Below, one piece after another: positions 61,404 to 64,000 of a stretch of DNA of 64,000 nucleotides. The position numbers were made by a program, and so were the translations under genes. Source of the stretch: SCTM01 sp965279655 (GTDB lineage Bacteria; Pseudomonadota; Alphaproteobacteria; Rhodospirillales; Rhodospirillaceae); contig OZ257255.1 of the NCBI GenBank assembly GCA_965279655.1, forward strand, positions 496,001-560,000, in the 5' to 3' direction. Under the pieces are notes generated by a model that did not search any database, was not told the origin of the DNA, and was given only the letters and a program-made list of their open reading frames with translations. The number at the start of each line of letters is the position of its first letter. Position 1 is the first letter of the stretch.

Positions 61404-62254
61404 CTCTCCGGACGGAGCCACGTCAGCGAATGTTTGGCACGCGGTCCTTCGCCGAGACGTTTGGCGAGTTCCTTGCCGAGCGCGTCCGCATCGTCGGCGA
61501 ATTGCCACGGCGGATTGACCACGATCACACCGCTGCCGCGCAATCCCTTTTCCGGGGCGTCGGCCAGTCCACCGCTGTCGAGATCGAGTTCGCTCATCAC
61601 CATGGGCGTTTCGATCTTTCGCAAGCCCTCCACAAGCGGCACGTGGCGTTTGTCGGCGAGGTGAGGATACCACACCATGAAAATGCCCTCGGGCCATTTC
61701 GCCACCGCGGCGGCGACGGCGGCCGCTGTCTCTTCGTAAGCGCCGCGCATTTCGTAGCTTGGATCGATCAACACCAACCCCCGGCGGATTTCAGGAGGTA
61801 GGAGCGCCCGGATCGCTTCGTCGGCGTCGCGCTTGTGCACGGCGATCCGAGGATCGTTACCCACCCAGCGCCGCAACGCCGCGGCCGCCCCGGGATGAAG
61901 TTCGTTGAGGATCAGCCGGTCCTGTTCACGCAAGCACGCGCGCACGAACGCGGGCGATCCGGGATAGACGGACAGGGTGCCGCCAGGATTGGCCGCGCTC
62001 ACGACGTCGAGATAGGGCGCAAGCGTGCCGGCATTCTTGGCCGGCGGCCACAGGCGCGTGATACCCCGGCGGAATTCGGCGGTCTTCTCCGCTTCGGGGC
62101 GCGTCAACGCATAGGCACCTTCGCCGGCATGCACGTCGATCGCCACGAATGGCTTTGCCTTCCGGGCGAGGTGCGCCAGCGCGAGCAGAAGCAGCGCATG
62201 CTTGTGGACATCCGCCGGGCCACCCGCGTGGTAGGCGTGCTGATAGCTCAGCAT
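61400..62254 (-). CDS. rlmJ: 23S rRNA (adenine-2030-N6)-methyltransferase RlmJ
   Basis: The protein has 284 residues, the normal RlmJ length. The opening MLSYQHAYHAGGPADVHKH is diagnostic. FVAIDVHAGEGAY provides the SAM loop, LILNELHPG follows and LVLIDPSYEMRG is the catalytic D-P-S-Y motif of N6-adenine methyltransferases. The end WQFADDADALGKELAKRLGEG is typical. It acts on 23S rRNA during ribosome assembly. Its ATG borders the unusual intergenic region 62255-62868. Confidence 0.95.
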   Translation of the reverse strand: MLSYQHAYHAGGPADVHKHALLLLALAHLARKAKPFVAIDVHAGEGAYALTRPEAEKTAEFRRGITRLWPPAKNAGTLAPYLDVVSAANPGGTLSVYPGSPAFVRACLREQDRLILNELHPGAAAALRRWVGNDPRIAVHKRDADEAIRALLPPEIRRGLVLIDPSYEMRGAYEETAAAVAAAVAKWPEGIFMVWYPHLADKRHVPLVEGLRKIETPMVMSELDLDSGGLADAPEKGLRGSGVIVVNPPWQFADDADALGKELAKRLGEGPRAKHSLTWLRPES

Positions 62255-62295
62255 TGCGCGAGTCGGGCAACGAGGGCATCGCCGAGGTCACCGTG

Positions 62296-62319
62296 AATAC
62301 CCGTTGAGAGGGTATTTTT
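62296..62319 (+). terminator. Small hairpin with T-run, orientation unexpected
   Basis: AATACCC and GGGTATT form a 7-bp stem around a seven-base loop and are followed by TTTA-TACC. On the plus strand this looks like an intrinsic terminator, but the upstream plus-strand gene is 890 bp away and the intervening rlmJ runs the other way. It could end a read-through or antisense transcript. Confidence 0.45.
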
Positions 62320-62378
62320 ATACCAGTACGTATTTAAAATAGAAATATTAGGCCCCTTTCAAAAGACGACCAAAAAGG

Positions 62379-62387
62379 TGTGGATAA
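62379..62387. promoter_or_regulatory. Perfect consensus DnaA box
   Basis: TGTGGATAA is the reverse complement of the strongest DnaA box TTATCCACA, and it sits 30-65 bases from the AT-rich stretch. I found no second strict match in the same intergenic region; TTATAGACA (around 62534) is a two-mismatch variant. Confidence 0.5.
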
Positions 62388-62868
62388 TTGGCCGTCGGGC
62401 GACGTTTTGTCGCTTTATTCTAACTTGGCTGCTCGGCGCGGCCCGCTTATGTCCTCTCGCAGTCATCGGGTGATATTTTTATTACGCGCCTGTGACTGTT
62501 CGCGGTCGCTGCCGATTGCCGGAGCGTACTGAATTATAGACATTCCGGCCCGATTTTTGGGGAATTGCTGCAGTGCACATATTGAGTTTTGCAGCCGCTT
62601 TGATATAACCGCGCCCGAAAGCTGATGGGCTGGCGCTTAGAGGCTTTCGTCGCATCGCTCTGAGTTCGTCGCTAAAGGCCACCGTTGCTGCACGGGGAGC
62701 AGTTACGCGCGCGCCGATTATCTCCCGACTTCGTTGCTTGATACCGCCCCGACCGAAAACGTCGCCTGCCACAGTTACGGCTTAATGCCGCCCTGTTGCA
62801 GACGGAGTTACTCGGTAAATGAACTGCCGGGCCCACGGTACAACAGCAGTGAAATCTGCGGGAAGAAA

Positions 62869-64000
62869 ATGCGAATTCTGATTGCGCTCCTGGTGATCTG
62901 CGTCGGTTCGGCCGCGTTCTGGGCCAACATGGACCGTCCGCTCGATGCGCCGGATTGGACTGGCCAGATCAAGGGCGTTTCTTACAGCCCTTCCCACCTG
63001 AAGCAGCACCCGAAGGATATTCCTGGCGGGATCTCTGAAGACATCATCCGTCGTGACATGGAGCAGCTCTCTCATGTCACGAAGCGCGTCCGTACCTACT
63101 CGGTGGACTACGGCCAGGACCGCATTCCTTACATCGCGAAGGAATTTGGCCTGAAGGTCACCCTCGGCATCTACATGGACGAGAACCGCCAGAAGAATCA
63201 GGCGGACTTCAATACGGCCGTGCAGGCCATCAAGGACAACCCGGGCGTCGTCGAGCGCGTGATCATCGCGAACGAAGCGATCGGCGTGAAGCAGTCCCTG
63301 ACTCCGGACGACGTCGTCGCCTACATCCGCGACTTCAAGAAGGCCATCAACAACCGCAAGATCGAAGTCGGCACCACCGACGTGTGGCCGACGTGGCTCA
63401 ATGTCCCGGGCATGGACAAGGTCGCTAAGGAAGCCGACTTCGTCGGTATTCACATCCTGCCGTACTGGGACGGCGTGAGGATCGAGAAGACCAAAGACTT
63501 CGTCTCGGACGTCTACAAGAAGGTACAGGCCAAGTATCCGAGCAAGAAGGTGGTGATCGGCGAAGTGGGCTGGCCGACGGAAGGCCGCACCAAGCAGGGC
63601 GCGACCCCGTCGTCGGCGAACGCGGCTTTCCTGCTGCGCACCTTCGCGAACCTCGCGGACGAGCAGAACTACGATTACTACATTATCGAAGCCTTCGACG
63701 GCCCCTGGAAGGGCGCCGCCGATGAAGAAGGCGCGGTCGGCGCGTTCTGGGGTATCTTCGATGCCGAAGGCCACACCAAGTTCAACTGGTCCGGCCCGCT
63801 CTCGACCTTCGCGCAGTGGAAGACCTACGCCACCGTCGCGGCGGCGACGACTTTTGTGATCGGCGCAATCGTTCTGGCGCTGCTCCCGGCGGTTGCCCTG
63901 CAGGGCTACTTCCTGATCGCCTCTGTGGTTGGCCTGGTCGTCACCGGCGGCCTGTTCATTGCCGACGCGTCTTCCCTGAAGTATGTCGATATGCGCGCAC
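62869..64000 (+). CDS. GH17-domain membrane protein, possible glucan synthase, 3' end cut
   Basis: The frame is open from the ATG at 62869 to the window edge (377 codons). It begins with a hydrophobic signal or anchor (ILIALLVICVGSAAFW). A glycoside hydrolase family 17 domain follows: VIIANEAIG holds the likely acid/base Glu and VIGEVGWPTEG the likely nucleophile Glu. After about residue 320, hydrophobic segments appear (FVIGAIVLALLPAVALQGYF and LIASVVGLVVTGGLFIA), so a membrane part continues beyond the edge. In bacteria, GH17 domains fused to membrane glycosyltransferase 2 units make or remodel beta-1,3- or beta-1,6-glucans; that fusion is inference here. A 330-codon open frame on the other strand is a shadow. 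Confidence 0.82.
   Translation, partial: MRILIALLVICVGSAAFWANMDRPLDAPDWTGQIKGVSYSPSHLKQHPKDIPGGISEDIIRRDMEQLSHVTKRVRTYSVDYGQDRIPYIAKEFGLKVTLGIYMDENRQKNQADFNTAVQAIKDNPGVVERVIIANEAIGVKQSLTPDDVVAYIRDFKKAINNRKIEVGTTDVWPTWLNVPGMDKVAKEADFVGIHILPYWDGVRIEKTKDFVSDVYKKVQAKYPSKKVVIGEVGWPTEGRTKQGATPSSANAAFLLRTFANLADEQNYDYYIIEAFDGPWKGAADEEGAVGAFWGIFDAEGHTKFNWSGPLSTFAQWKTYATVAAATTFVIGAIVLALLPAVALQGYFLIASVVGLVVTGGLFIADASSLKYVDMRA

Larger units (their letters stand above)
62255..62868. other. 614-bp AT-rich intergenic region with a perfect DnaA box
   Basis: Two sampled 60-base lines (62281-62400) gave about 42% and 45% GC, and 62461-62520 about 53%, well below the neighbouring genes. It holds the hairpin at 62296, an extremely AT-rich stretch at 62313-62350 and the nonamer TGTGGATAA at 62379. 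A 96-codon minus-strand open frame at 62482-62772 shows no protein-like features. The right half must contain the promoter for the GH17 gene. Possible roles are listed in the findings. Confidence 0.55.

Noticed and set aside
62782..63774. A 330-codon minus-strand open frame near the right edge
   Set aside because: It is antisense to the GH17 gene, whose frame is open to the window edge and shows catalytic motifs, so the minus-strand frame is a shadow.
1..64000. CRISPR arrays, tRNA genes, IS elements or phage genes
   Set aside because: No regular direct repeats, cloverleaf-like T-loop sequences, transposase motifs or phage proteins were recognised on reading; a dedicated scan (tRNAscan, CRISPR finder) would be decisive.

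Overview
The window is GC-rich, densely packed DNA from a Gram-negative bacterium. Gene style (many 4-nt ATGA overlaps, GTG/TTG starts), the TamA/TamB pair, the MdtABC-type efflux operon, the multi-PAS hybrid kinases and the palindromic GTCATCCCGG-type repeats point to an alphaproteobacterium, but nothing here fixes the genus. I found no tRNA, rRNA, CRISPR array, insertion sequence or prophage.

Left arm (1-6.3 kb): the end of a ureidoglycolate lyase gene overlaps a glutathione S-transferase gene. A Tat-exported HiPIP gene diverges from a periplasmic PQQ-dehydrogenase gene, which abuts an MFS transporter gene. Two tandem copies of a small secreted cupin-like protein follow, separated by a clear terminator. 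From 6.3 to 13.6 kb eight minus-strand genes run in one direction. Most encode exported proteins: an FMN-binding-domain protein with a partner, an SnoaL-like protein, a three-module COG4315-type protein, a Tat-exported DUF1552 protein, a DUF1592/DUF1588-type lipoprotein with one CxxCH haem motif, an unknown exported protein and a CHRD protein. This is the least understood and most interesting part of the window.

Middle (13.8-35 kb): a membrane glycosyltransferase-like gene pair, two overlapping FAD-oxidoreductase genes and an unknown gene. A plus-strand set resembling lipid or acyl-CoA degradation follows (SDR, FadI-like thiolase, MFS, methyltransferase, DUF3891). Next come an isolated, divergent, lower-GC FabI-like reductase gene, two internally duplicated exported proteins, and tamA-tamB.

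Right arm (35-64 kb): a complete tripartite RND efflux operon (adaptor, two pumps, outer-membrane lipoprotein), a 2OG-Fe(II) oxygenase gene behind a hybrid kinase gene, an FMN-dependent glutamate-synthase-like gene, a TPR protein, a second MFS gene, an exported phosphodiesterase, a DTW-domain protein, a very large five-PAS hybrid kinase, a REC-GGDEF diguanylate cyclase, hrpB and rlmJ. An unusually AT-rich 614-bp intergenic region carrying a perfect DnaA-box nonamer comes next, then the start of a GH17-domain membrane protein gene that runs off the right edge.

Functional picture: the left arm looks like periplasmic redox and oxidative metabolism, the centre like lipid or acyl-CoA turnover and envelope biogenesis, and the right arm like drug efflux and signalling. 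These groupings are inferences from gene content and spacing.
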